This document shows, in pieces, positions 52,905-63,084 of a DNA stretch of 64,000 nt; positions within the stretch are counted from its first letter, which is position 1; each line of letters opens with the position of its first letter. The stretch is from Heligmosomoides polygyrus polygyrus (lineage: Eukaryota > Nematoda > Chromadorea > Rhabditida > Heligmosomidae), in assembly GCA_947396885.1 (NCBI GenBank), contig OX377201.1:27877923-27941922 (forward strand), written 5' to 3'. The translations under genes and the position numbers were made by a program. The notes under the pieces were generated by a model. The model did not search any database. It worked only from the letters and a program-made list of their open reading frames with translations, and was not told the origin of the DNA.

Positions 52905-53950
52905 TACTTATTTATTTATTTATTTACGTCAAAAGTGACGTGCCATTCACAATGGAACATGGGTCAGAGCAGAACTCAAACAACTCAGAAGAAAAAAGAG
53001 AAACGAAACAGAATCAACACCAGAATAACGAATTAACGAATTAACAGGCAGCGGCAACATCCAGTGGTTGCTAACTATAGGAAGAAAATCAAAACACTAA
53101 ACCAGTGGGTTGTAGTGCTTCATGCGGTTTTGATAGATAGTAAGGCATAACTTGTAGTAAATCCAGAAACGAAAATCGGAAGCAATTAGTTGGAAGTAAA
53201 AACAATAATTACAAGTCTTGCTTATCTTATATGAATAATCGTTTTCAACAAAGGCTGCGTGTCCACATCAGCCAGCTATGATGCCCTGCGGTAGATACCA
53301 GAGCTTCGGCACACGGGTACGCTGGCCGCCCCGTGGAACTGGTATCTAGGACAAGCAGCCTTTCACAAGTGAAATTTAAAAGAATCGATTTCATTTCGAT
53401 AGTAGGACACAAATTGCATTGCACAACATTTGCTACGCACAACTCACCTCGTTACACAAGAGTTAAAAGGTTAGCTACCAAGGAGTACCGCCGCGCAAGG
53501 TAAAGAGAAGAGTATAACGCGAAAATTATTCCAAATCACCAACATCAGCAAAAGGAAAACAATAACTGAGAAAATCTGTAGGGAGACCAGTTTCTGTGAG
53601 ATTCGTCAGTAGAACACCTGAAAAGCATCTGAAGAGCTGTAGGCATATTGTCGCATAGTGTACCCAAACGTCTCAGGTAAAGTCGGAAAGATTTAAAACC
53701 TGCAAAACATCAATCTTATTCAGCCGATCTTTAAATATTCTACCGTTATCCGAATTCAGAACAACTTCAGCAGGTAGGTGCCTAAACCATCTTGCTCCTC
53801 GGTAAAATAGAAAATTGAACAATTGGGTGTAATTTTTCTTTTGAATGGAGGGTAATGAAGATTAATGCCACTTGTCCTTAGCCCGCAAGGTCTGAAGATC
53901 CAATATTTACTCGCACGTAGTTTGATTTCTCGTTGTGAGAGCAAGGTCAG
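52905..53950 (-). pseudogene. 5'-truncated LINE, C-terminal RT fragment and 3' UTR
   Basis: Minus strand: the end of an RT ORF at about 53950-53690 with QREIKLRASKYWIFRPCGLR and, after a shift, RWFRHLPAEVVLNSDNGRIF, KDRLNKID, matching the C-terminus of the LINE at 61582-62737. A ~770 bp 3' UTR follows, then a (TTTA)n tail at 52905-52925. A small MITE (53250-53363) sits in the 3' UTR. Its 5' end meets the mariner fragment near 53940. Confidence 0.7.
53250..53363. mobile_element. 114 bp MITE-like hairpin
   Basis: AAAGGCTGCGTGTCC at 53250 and the complement of GGACAAGCAGCCTTT ending at 53363 are 15 bp TIRs with one mismatch. GATACCAG and CTGGTATC add an inner stem. No target duplication recognised. 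Confidence 0.7.
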
Positions 53951-55406
53951 GAATATTAACGAGGTCTTCAGCAAGGATGTTACTAGCGAACGCACATACG
54001 TCGGGTTCGATAAGTTTCGATCCGGCGATTTTAATCTTGAAAACGAGCCACGTGGGAGACCTGTGTCCAAGGTGGATAACGAGGAATTGAAAACTATAGT
54101 GGAAGGCGATACATCACAAACTACGCGTGAATTAGCAGCAAGGTTCAAGGTCTCTACAATATTGGACCATTTGAAGCAAACTCATCTCGAAATCAACAAA
54201 ATTGTCTCTGAAAATCAGTTTGGCTTTCTCAAAGGAAGATCTGTAGAAACTGCTGTCCTTAGTTCACTAAATGACTGGTCTAAGAGTTTCGACGATAAAA
54301 AACATACGGATGTAGTATATTTTGATTTTTCAAAAGCGTTTGACAGAGTTCCAATAGATAAGTTGTTGCTGAAAATGGAAGTGATAGGCCTTCATCCTAT
54401 GGTGATAAATTGGACTCGGCAATTTTTATCTAGGAGAACCTACCAAGTAAAGATTGAAGGCCTGTACTCCAAGATCTTTCCTGCATTAAGCGGAGTCCCT
54501 CAGGGAGGAGTACTTTCTCCAATCTTGTTTCTTTTGTACACATATGAACTTCCAGACCGTCTTACTAATTTAGGGGTAACATGTAAAATGTATGCAGATG
54601 ATGTTAAGATCTACAAAAGGATTGACAATGATGCGGATTCAATGTCTCTCCAGGTAGCGATCGACTTCATTAGTCGCTGGGCAGAAATATGGGAGTTGCC
54701 TCTCGCAATTGAGAAAACACATCTTCTGATGATCGGTCCTAAAAACCGCGCCCAAACTCCGGAATATCGAATTAACGGTCAGGTTTTAACTACAACTGAT
54801 GAAGTTAGAGATCTCGGTTATATAATAAGAAACGATCTGTGTTTTTCCAAGCATTACAGTCTCTTAGTAAGAAAAGCCAACTATCGAATCTATAACCTCT
54901 TTAGGGCTTTAAAATCCAAGCTCCCCGAGGTTTACATGCGTGGCTTCAAAACCTACGTAAGACCTATAGTGGAAAGTGGGACATCAGTCTTCAATCCAAC
55001 GAAAAAGAAAGATATAGACCTTCTAGAAAGCATTCAGAATAGTTTCACTAGGAAGATTATGATGAGGTGCTTCTCAGTAGATTATTGTTCTATACCAAAC
55101 GGTACTCAACGAGCTTCACTGCTTGGTCTTTCTTCGCTTAAGAAGAGAAGAAAAATTGCTGATTTTGTCATGTTATACAAAATTGTTGCAAATAAGGCTT
55201 CCATTGACACAAATAAATTCCTTGACGGGATGTTGACAAGATCCGTGAGAGGAAAGTTGAAACTGCGAGTCTCAATTGCTAAATCGCGAATCAGATCAGA
55301 TTTCTTAACCTATCGCATTCTCAAGGAATTTAACCTGCTACTGGGCAAGTATGAAGATTTAGAGAGGCTCTCTGCTCAAGCCTGTAGAATGTTTGTCAAA
55401 GATTGA
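53865..55406 (+). CDS. Chimeric 513-codon ORF: mariner transposase HTH domain fused to LINE reverse transcriptase
   Basis: Residues ~1-25 read antisense LINE sequence. Residues ~26-105 are a mariner transposase DNA-binding region: RNINEVFSKDVTSERTYVGF, DKFRSGDFNLENEPRGRPVS, TSQTTRELAARFKVSTILDH, LKQ (two helix-turn-helix motifs with a GRP linker). From about residue 106 a CR1/Jockey-like RT follows without a stop: SENQFGFLKGRSVET (motif 2), VVYFDFSKAFDRVP (motif A), SGVPQGGVLSPILF (motif B), CKMYADDVKIYK (motif C), thumb and C-terminus to VKD. All three catalytic Asp of the RT are present; motif 1 and the endonuclease are absent. It arose when a 5'-truncated LINE (54181-55576) inserted into the mariner. 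No promoter or splice evidence for expression was found, so it may be a chance fusion or a candidate domesticated chimera. Confidence 0.85.
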   Translation: MPLVLSPQGLKIQYLLARSLISRCESKVRNINEVFSKDVTSERTYVGFDKFRSGDFNLENEPRGRPVSKVDNEELKTIVEGDTSQTTRELAARFKVSTILDHLKQTHLEINKIVSENQFGFLKGRSVETAVLSSLNDWSKSFDDKKHTDVVYFDFSKAFDRVPIDKLLLKMEVIGLHPMVINWTRQFLSRRTYQVKIEGLYSKIFPALSGVPQGGVLSPILFLLYTYELPDRLTNLGVTCKMYADDVKIYKRIDNDADSMSLQVAIDFISRWAEIWELPLAIEKTHLLMIGPKNRAQTPEYRINGQVLTTTDEVRDLGYIIRNDLCFSKHYSLLVRKANYRIYNLFRALKSKLPEVYMRGFKTYVRPIVESGTSVFNPTKKKDIDLLESIQNSFTRKIMMRCFSVDYCSIPNGTQRASLLGLSSLKKRRKIADFVMLYKIVANKASIDTNKFLDGMLTRSVRGKLKLRVSIAKSRIRSDFLTYRILKEFNLLLGKYEDLERLSAQACRMFVKD

Positions 55407-55543
55407 ATGCCAAACACTCAAGAAACGATCCCTGTGGTTTGTTATTTACTTGACTTGTGTTCGAGTAGTCAATTTGTGATGTTTTGTTCGTTTTTTTACA
55501 CTTTACATGCTAGACAGTTGTCTGTGTCTGTCTATGCCTTGAA

Positions 55544-55578
<35 letters not shown>

Positions 55579-55980
55579 GCAAATCGGCAGGGTAAAGAAG
55601 CATGATCAATGAGTAGCCCACGAATTGAGCGAGCAGCAGAAGAGGTGTCGTTTCGACGCTTGTTTATCTTTATTCTCACTGCAAAAATCCAGACGATTTT
55701 TACATGGCATCCTTACTTGTGATGAGAAATGGATTCTGTGCGACGACCGTAAGTGTTGGGAACGATGATTGGCTAAAGATGAAGTCCCGAAGCAGCCCAA
55801 GACCCGGCATCCACCAAAAAATTTGATGGTGTCTGTGTGATAATGTACCTACGAAATCATCCACTTCAGCTTCATGAGATCTTGTGAAGCGATAACTGGT
55901 GAAGTCTACTGTAATCAGCTGGATGACATAATGAGGAAGCTCGCAATTAAGCACCCAAGATTGGTCTACGAATCTAACAC
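53940..55980 (+). pseudogene. mariner transposase gene split by a LINE insertion
   Basis: The 5' part (53940-54180) encodes the helix-turn-helix region. The 3' part resumes at 55577 with the expected continuation (IGRVKKHD, then a TGA, VAHELSEQQKRCRFDACLSL), FLHGILTCDEKWILCDDRK (first catalytic Asp), DEVPKQPKTRHPPKNLMVSVW and EAITGEVYCNQLDDIMRKLA. The region with the later catalytic Asp residues is missing after about 55975. Joining across the LINE keeps the frame exactly, showing the mariner was there first. Inactive. Confidence 0.87.
54181..55576 (+). mobile_element. 5'-truncated CR1/Jockey-like LINE with AAGCAAA target duplication
   Basis: 1396 bp, beginning inside the RT coding region, followed by ~130 bp 3' UTR (GTTGTCTGTGTCTGTCTATG) and an (AAAT)n tail of eight or more units. 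It is flanked by AAGCAAA at 54174-54180 and 55577-55583; part of the right copy overlaps the tail, so the length is 5-7 bp. The RT frame has no internal stop, so the insertion is recent. The same family left the truncated copy at 28530-29280. Confidence 0.9.
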
Positions 55981-56310
55981 CATATCATCCGTACATAAAA
56001 AAACAAATTGCCCACTTACAGCAATGTATACGTGAAGTTACTAGGTGAATATGTGCGTGTTTTCTACAATTGATTCCGTTGTACGTACAAGTATTGTGCA
56101 GATTTACGCAAGCCATACATTAGCTACCAGTCAAAGGAAGATCGCTACTTCCTAGTGCATGGCTCAATCTCATATTCTGGAATTTAAAAATTTTTGCCTA
56201 TCTGCACTTTAAGCTTTGATCCGTTGTTCTCCTTGAAGAACAAATGTCTTACAACATTTCAGAAATAGTACTCACTGTTAATCATATGTGAATAAAGAAT
56301 ATCCGATGAA
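55981..56310. other. No recognisable feature
   Basis: AT-rich sequence between mariner and gag remnants. No support for a gene. Confidence 0.4.
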
Positions 56311-56317
56311 TGTCATA

Positions 56318-57745
56318 CTACATATGTTTTACCTCTCCCAGAAGTTGAACTTCACATGTCGTCTTCCCTCGGAGCACCTCGCTTCTTTGCCGATCTGTTC
56401 CAAGTGCGTGACACAACCAGTTGTCTAGGACGGTTTTGAACGTTTGCTTTCCCAGATCAGTTTGTTGGTGGCCATTGCAAGTCTGAACAGCGCCAGCTTG
56501 TTGTTGTACACCTTTCTGTTCCTTTTTCACACAGTTACCCTGGAAATGTCCAGGATTGCCACAATTCCAACGTATCCGCGCTGGCGGTATGTTATCTGAC
56601 GTCGAACTGAGCATTGTTACCTGGGAATCCTTCGTCCGCTCACTTCTGTTTGTGCCTTGCGCTGGGGAGGTGCCACTTTGCGCCGGCTCGTCTTTGCTTT
56701 TATCAACACGAAGTGAGTGCTGTGGCATTTGGCGCCACTCAGGTATGCTTTGCTCGGCTGCAGAGCGAACAGCCGAAGCTACTACTTGCTCCTTTCGATC
56801 CCTTGAGCTAGGTTTTTAAGCTTGTCATAGGCATTGTGTGGTGTTGCGGCTTCCATCGTAGCGAACAGTTGAAAGTTCTCCGGTCATTCCGTGAGCTGAG
56901 ATATGAGCTCACTTGCACGCATCATATCGCAAACCTAGTTAGGCTTTCCAGTTGTCCGCAATATTCGGAGACCGAGTTCTTCATCCTTAAATGCCTCAGC
57001 TTCACGTGTGATTCCATTCGGTTGGCAGATGTATTCTCCAAGAACTTTGCCGTGATTGCTGATTCGAAGTCCGCAAATCGGCTCTGCCGTACCTCCTTCG
57101 GCAACGTCTGCATAGGTGCCTTTGGATGACTTTCTAACTTTTCACTCATTAGGTGGATCAGCATGTCATCCTACAGTCCGATTCTCCCACACTTCATGCA
57201 AAAAAAACGTTAGAAATGTGGAAAAACCTTTTCCCTCAGGGAGGCTGACGTCTTCCACTTCCGGAAGCTTCCCGAAGCCTCTACTCTGTCTTCCAGGCGA
57301 GTACTAACTTTGCCTAGAGGAGGGGACATACCTCTTGGAAGGTTTTCCCCAGGCGTCGTGCGCGTCGTCGTGGTGTACTGTGGCTCGTTCGACAAGCTGA
57401 AATCACGGGTTATGCGGACCACTTCTATCATCCAGAATTGGGCGTTGTGTGGCCATGGACCATCCGAAGCTCTTGCCGTTCTAGTTGGTGCTGACGGCAT
57501 CGTCAGTACCAACTGGGTCTACAATGATGTCTTTGGCCCGCAGCAAGCGAGACGCGTTGCGAAAGGGGTCGATCTGCCCACTGGTCTGGTTCGTCTCCAT
57601 TTGTTGTTTGGCGGACTGGATGGAACCCAAAGTTCCTGCTCTTGTATTTCTCATATATTGTCGAATACGAATGGCTTTCGTCTCGGTAAAATGCATTTCT
57701 GACGGTTAGCCGCTTCCTACCTAGCTCCCTTCTGATTCCCGTCAA
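56318..57745 (-). pseudogene. LTR-retrotransposon gag-like remnant
   Basis: Minus-strand frames show a gag-like polyprotein in pieces: 57745-57503, 57512-57210, 57164-56922 (capsid-like, with [20 protein letters not shown] and [20 protein letters not shown]) and 56728-56318 (Pro/Ser-rich, then a CCHC-type zinc knuckle WNCGNPGHFQGNC whose first Cys position is Arg). No protease, RT or integrase follows in the next kb, so only the gag end is present. Which LTR clade it belongs to is not resolved. Frameshifts between pieces make it a pseudogene. Confidence 0.65.
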
Positions 57746-57938
57746 TCAGAGATGTTACTGAGGCAACCACATCCGTCGGTTTGACATTCAGCCAGCAAAA
57801 CCAATGACATTACTGGACGGTCCGGAGAGAATGTTTATGATGAAGGTACCGAAGTGGTGAACGGCTTGATGCCGATAAAGTGCGCACCAGGTCGTAGATG
57901 TTAGCGAATTTATGTTTTACAAAAACTACTTTCCATAG

Positions 57939-59164
57939 GTCAGTGATGCTGCAAAGTCGCGCGAAGCGCGCAAGTGCGAAGCACGCCGTTAGGCGTGTCG
58001 GAGCACTTGTAGGTATAGAAAGGACTTACACAACAGCGAGATACTGTTTAGGGATGGGGGATTGTAGTTGTGCAACGTGCCTGGCCACTCAGTAGATGTG
58101 CCGAACACTTTGCAAAACGCGCCCAGAGATGCGGTGCTGGAGAAGTGTGTTGGAGGAGGGGGGGGGGGGGGAAGTGTGCGGATGGGGAGGGGATTGTAGT
58201 TGGGCAACTTGCCTGTCCACTCAGTAGACGTGCCGAACACGTTGCCCAACTTACATGGCGACTAAGTAGATGTGCCGAACACGTCGCCTGGAGATGCGGA
58301 GCTGAAGGAGTGTTTCACTAGAGTTCTCCAGGTGTCTTTGGCCACGATGACACTTGGGGAAACCCTTAAGTTGGTGACCTCGGCACCGTTTTATGATAGG
58401 GCAGTCCTCTTTTGGTGGTGACCTCAGTAGTAATAGCACAGAGTCGGTCGAGAGGCCGCTGAACATCTGCTACAAAATAAGGTGAGAACAGTTTTGAGAT
58501 CTAGCAAGATAACAACAATGAGATCAATATCAAGAAAGAGAACAGTTCTGTGTTGTAGTAAGATTAGAATAATGCGAACACCAAATAATATCACCACCTA
58601 TATATAAAAGAGTTTGTCCGTCGAGTAATCTAACCTGAGTGAGATACGCCGCATCATCCACAGCGGGGCGGTCGATTGATTTAACCTATATGAGATACGC
58701 TGCATCATCTACAGCGGGGGCGGTCGAGTGATCTAACCTAAGTGAGGTATGCCGCATCATCCACAGCAGGGGCGGTCGAGTGATCTAACCTTCGTGAGAT
58801 ATCACCATCACCACCAATATATGCTGCTGAGTCGCCATGCAAGTTGGGCAACGTGTTCGACACGTCTACTGAATGAACGTATTCGGCACGTCTACTGAGT
58901 GCACAGGCACGCTGCCCAACTACAACCCCCTCCCTATCCGCACACTTCCCCTCCCCTCCTCCAACACACTCCTCCAGCACCGCATCTCTGGCCGCGTTTG
59001 GCAGAGTGTTCGGCACATCTAATGAGTGGCCAGGCACGTTGCACAACTACAACCCCCCATCCCTACACAGTATCTCGCTGTTGTATAAGCCCTTTCTATA
59101 CCTACAATTACTCCGTCACGTTTCGCACTTGCGCGCTTCGCGCGACTTTGCAGCATCACTGACC
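57939..59164. mobile_element. Foldback element enclosing ~52 bp tandem repeats
   Basis: GGTCAGTGATGCTGCAAAGT at 57939 is mirrored by ACTTTGCAGCATCACTGACC ending at 59164. Further matched blocks inward include GATACTGTTTAGGGATGGGG versus its complement near 59060, GTGCCTGGCCACTCAGTAGA and AGATGCGGTGCTGGAG. Arms of about 320-380 bp, with AGTAGACGTGCCGAACACGT repeated within them. The centre (58590-58830) is the tandem array. No coding capacity. Confidence 0.8.
58595..58805 (+). repeat. ~52 bp tandem repeats (array 2)
   Basis: It begins at the boundary ATCACCACCTATATATAAAA-GAGTTTGTCC, then three to four units of GTCGAGTGATCTAACCTGAG, TGAGATACGCCGCATCATCC, ACAGCGGGGGCG. Same unit and boundary as 1100-1295 (opposite strand) and 59355-59465. 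Confidence 0.82.
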
Positions 59165-59349
59165 GATGACGACTATTGTGCGAAGTAGGGGGCCCGTGTT
59201 CTGGATCCTGAAGCTCAGAAGACCCGTCTTCCGAATCCAGAAGCTCATGATCAGAAACGCGCGCAGTCGCCGCTGTGTCGAGCATAAAGGAACTATGCAT
59301 ATAGCAGATTCCCCTTATGAATTCTCTTACGGCTCTCTTCTTGGGGTTA

Positions 59350-59470
59350 GATAGACTTATTTAGGTTAGATCATTCAATCGCCCTCACTGTGGATGATGA
59401 GGCTTATCTCACTTATGTTAGATCACTCGAGGGACAAACTCTTTTATATATAGGAGGTGATAATAATACA
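59350..59470 (-). repeat. ~52 bp repeat (array 3, one to two units)
   Basis: GGTTAGATCATTCAATCGCC, CTCACTGTGGATGATGAGGC, TTATCTCACTTATG, then the boundary GGACAAACTCTTTTATATAT-AGGAGGTGAT. Same polarity as array 1. Confidence 0.75.
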
Positions 59471-60127
59471 AAATTGCTGCTATATAATTTCAGCAAGATG
59501 CTATTCTTTCAAACACTCCTAACGTGCTTCAATGCGGAAGTGAGAAATGTGCATTAGTACTTGAACAAAGATGAACTTTGGGGAACAGAGGAATCTATCA
59601 TAGTTGGAGGAGCACTTAAATATTTTACACCAAGAGTAAAATCGAATGTCACCTGTTTCAAAAATACGACAGGCTAAAGTTGTATATAGTATACCTTTAC
59701 AGAATACCTTTTTGTATTTTCCTAGTTGAGACAATTCCCCTGTCTGCGTGCTTCACTTTCGAGTGGAGCCTTCGGCGCCAAATGGGCAGTTGTGCAGCAC
59801 GAAGTCAAATTTTTAAGCGGATTGCTGTGTTCAACTCCTAAGCTGGCCTAAACTGAAACATTTTTTGTGTATATGGCTATTTATTTTTCTTCTGATGAAG
59901 GTGTGTTGCCATATACAAGGTGAATCCCAACCTTGCCCCTCCACTTCCCTGCAGAAAACACATTGCGCTGCTTCCCTCCAACTGGTATGATCTCGTGCTT
60001 GCTGTCCGTGATAAAATTGCTACTAACGACCGCGCACACAGAATCTGGAATTGTTTTCGTTTTGAGACCTGATATTACGATATGTTGTAGACAGCAACTA
60101 CCACAGTAGCATCATTTCTGACGCAGC
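59471..60127. other. Putative upstream region of the gene at 60128; no other feature
   Basis: No repeat or coding signature recognised. A possible splice acceptor TTTCTGACGCAG lies immediately before the ATG at 60128 and could serve trans-splicing; this is weak. Confidence 0.35.
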
Positions 60128-60226
60128 ATGGTACACGTTATGTGGATGCAGCAGTTCTTCGTGATACTTTCTTCTTTTCTCACCGCTCTAGCCGACGAGA
60201 CAATTTGTCGCTCTGATCGAGAGGCA
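60128..60226 (+). CDS. First exon of a putative secreted protein (signal peptide)
   Basis: From ATG at 60128 the frame reads MVHVMWMQQFFVILSSFLTA, LADETICRSDREA and is followed by a perfect GTAAGT donor at 60227. The sequence has a classic signal peptide: a hydrophobic core FFVILSSFLTALA with a likely cleavage after ALA, then a polar start with one Cys. A 53 bp intron leads to CATTCAG and an exon at 60280 in the same phase. Internal Mets at codons 5 and 7 are alternative starts. The family is not recognised; the downstream exons are beyond the LINE or beyond the window. The evidence is signal peptide plus splice sites only. Confidence 0.5.
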
Positions 60227-60279
60227 GTAAGTAGCCACGGGTTTTAAATACATGTTTAAGCTATTTGCTCAGCATTCAG

Positions 60280-60324
60280 GCTGTGAAACGAAACGAACAC
60301 TTTGAGAGCGCATTCAGACTAGGG
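60280..60324 (+). CDS. Putative second exon of the secreted protein
   Basis: Acceptor AGCATTCAG at 60271-60279. Reads AVKRNEHFESAFRLG and reaches a GTAGGA donor candidate at 60325. If that donor is not used, the frame stays open to 60480 with no recognisable domain. Phase 0 matches the first exon. The end coordinate is uncertain. Confidence 0.38.
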
Positions 60325-60329
60325 GTAGG

Positions 60330-60740
60330 AGCTGGTTTAATCGCAGTTCAGAGGACCAACCCAACCCCAAAATGGGAGAAATGTTTCCCTTTGCTACGTC
60401 CCCATGGCGTTTTACATAAAATTGCTCTAGTCCTTCTCCATGAAGTAACAACCGGATTTTCGAGTCTAATCGTAAGGTGAGAATAGAAGGGTGAACCAGC
60501 ATTGTCCACCCACACCAAAATTACACCGGTAGCGCTCCCGACGCATGGGGGAATACTCTTAGAACGACGAGTTTTTCTTGCTTTTTTCATAGTATAGCTC
60601 ACTATTCTACTCAGACACTGGGTCAGTTCACCTGGGGGCGGAAAATGGGTGAACTAACAATGTACTTGTAGGTGACCTGATTTCCACCTACAGGTGGGCG
60701 GTCTAAGACCTACAGATGACCGGAGTACGGTATCTAGGCG
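60330..60740. other. No recognisable feature
   Basis: Would be intron of the putative secreted-protein gene. GGTGACCTGATTTCCACCTA and CACCTACAGGTGGGCGG near 60671-60700 form a small inverted repeat. Confidence 0.35.
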
Positions 60741-60744
60741 AGAA

Positions 60745-63065
60745 TTTATTTATTTATTTATTTATAGATGCACCATTAGTGCGCTACTACAGGAACATTA
60801 ACACGCAAATTCCGTATGAACTCAAACAAATACGATGCAATAAACTTAACACTGAACACTGACGAGACAAATAAAGACAATAAATCAATATGCGCTGTAA
60901 TTGATAAAATTTAGTGTTTCGCATCGATTCAAAAGCTTAAATACAAGAAGGAACCAAAACATCTAAAGGGGCTAAAAATAAAATGTCCATTTGAATGAAT
61001 AATAATTAGAACGCCGATAATTTACTACACTAAATTGTTGAAAACGTCTGCTTGGCGCTCAGTATAGCTATGGTTTGATTTTGATGGATAGAGAATCATT
61101 TTCGAGCAGCTTAGTCAAACGGAAGCACCTAGGAGTCCGGTCTTATTCCGGTCATACCTAGACCTTGATTACGCTTCCATTCGATACTGCTTCCATAGGA
61201 ACTGAGGTGGTCAAACCGAACTTGCAGACGTAAATTGTCTCAAAGTAAAGCATGACTCTGCGCACTATATATGTGAATATATTATATAAAGAAAACGTAA
61301 CCATGGGAAAAAATCCATGGTGGTTCCTTCGCATTTAAGCACTGAATAGCCTCTAACTTCAGTCATGAATCGAAGCAGGCATATTGATTCAATAAGTGTG
61401 ACAAACCCAGCACACACTACTGTGTATCAACACGTAGTCCCTTAACATTGGTATCACTCTAAGTATGCAACTGGTATCGACGATCCGGGATCAACACATT
61501 GAGCGGCGGCAGGCGGATGTGTTGGTCAGGGAACTTCATAAAGTTACATACTTCACACAGGCGACTTTGCTGGCAATACTCTTAGAAATCTGCAATACGA
61601 AACGTAGACATTAGGTCTATTTTTCTCAATCTAGCCCTGAATGATGAGGTGTTCTCTGCATCAATGACATTTGGTGGAAGCCTCTGAAGCCATCGAGAAG
61701 TTCTGAAGAATAAGGAGTTTATGGTGTTGTCGTAGTTACGAGCGACATGAACATTCATCAGCGAAATCACTTTTGTCCTTCCATTTGTGGGTCTCAGTAT
61801 CCAGCACTTGCCAGGTTTAAGTTTTGATTCCCCTTTCAAAATTTTGAAACAGAAGGTCAAGTCGCTGAATATCCGCCGGTACAGTAGGCTTCTCAATCCA
61901 AAGAGTTGCAAACGTTCGTGATAGTCAGGGATTTCGCTGTTGTCATTTGCACCTACGAAATAAAATTTTTGTGAAAACTCGCTGATCCTTTTCTAGTTTA
62001 GCTTGTAGTTTTTTGGTATGTGGACTCCAGACTTGAGATGCATACTCAAGTATTGGTACTACGTATGCTTTATAAAGCTTTAGCAGAATGGATACATCCG
62101 TACAAGTAATATTCCTGAGAATGACAAACAAAGCTGAAAAGGCTTTCCGAACAGTTAGGTCAATGTGTGTTTCAAACGTCAAGTCGGATTTCACAATAAT
62201 TCCCAAATCACGAACTTCATCTACGGATTTCAAAGTTGTCCTATTTATTCTATACTCCATGATATCAAGGTTACCTAAGTGTAACACTGAGGTTTTAGCG
62301 AGATTCACTGGTATCCGCCAAATAGACGACCACTCCATCGTCTTGGATATGGATTGAGAAAGAGCAAGGCGCACCTGCGTACAGTTCTCACTATTGTATA
62401 CTCCAAAGACTTTGATGTCATCCGCAAACATCTGAACTTTTATACATGGATGAGTAGCCAACCTGGCTGATAGATCGTGGGTGTAGACAAGAAATGGAGG
62501 CGAAAGCACACCTCCCTGTGGCACGTCACTTGTACAGGGATACGATTTAGAAAATGTGCTTTCAACCTTGGCACTAAATTCCCTGTCCTTTAGATAAGCA
62601 CTCAGCCACTTTATAAGTGATGAATTGAGTCGTAGATCATACCGGTTTTTAAGTAATTTTCGATGGTCGACTTTATCAAAAGCCTTAGAAAGGTCAAAAT
62701 ACACAACATTAACAGACTTTCTGTTACATATAGCCACGCTCCATTCAAAAAGGCTGTCCGAAAGTTGTGTGGTAGTCGACGCGTAGGCTACGAATCCGTG
62801 CTGTTCATCGGGAATGATATTGTTGTTTCTAAGTCAAAGACAAAGCTTATCACGGGTTAGTTTTTCGAGGATTTTTATAGGCGTGGGAAGTATGCTGATT
62901 GGACGGAAGTTTGAGATTAGGGATGAGTTTGATTTTTTAGGGATAGCTGTGACAATTGCCTTTTCCACGGAACGCGGGACTTCACCAAACAACAGGGATA
63001 CATTAAAAATCATTGCCAGAGGTTTATGTAACGAAAGAGCGCACTTTTTGAAGATTATTTGAGGA
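60745..63065 (-). mobile_element. CR1/Jockey-like LINE, 5'-truncated
   Basis: Minus-strand element with a (TTTA)n tail at 60745-60766, a ~815 bp 3' UTR and an RT ORF from about 63060 to 61582. The 3' UTR length and tail match the truncated copy at 52905-53950, so both are one family, distinct from the 54181 and 34870 families. The 5' end stops within RT motif 1. Confidence 0.75.
61582..63060 (-). pseudogene. LINE reverse transcriptase with frameshifts
   Basis: Motif 1-like ISNFRPISILPTPIKILEKL near 62900, then IIPDEQHGFVAYAS (motif 2, 62810), VVYFDLSKAFDKVDHRKLLK (motif A, 62700), VPQGGVLSPPFLVYTHDLSA (motif B, 62510), VQMFADDIKVFG (motif C intact, 62420), IPVNLAKTSVLHLG (motif D) and YKAYVVPILEYASQVWSPHT (thumb). 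The main frame runs 62737-61943; a shift near 61945 leads to the C-terminal frame 61911-61582 with SRWLQRLPPNVIDAENTSSF. A stop near 62845 breaks the N-terminal part. Confidence 0.85.
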
Positions 63066-63084
63066 ATGAAAGGAATCAGAAGTC

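Noticed and set aside
53756..54148. Minus-strand 130-codon open frame
   Set aside because: Only its C-terminal part is LINE-derived; the rest is antisense to the mariner helix-turn-helix region.
58595..58805. 52 bp tandem repeats as a CRISPR array or self-cleaving ribozyme repeat
   Set aside because: No repeat-spacer alternation with unique spacers; no CUGAUGA plus GAAA hammerhead core. A eukaryotic context also speaks against CRISPR.
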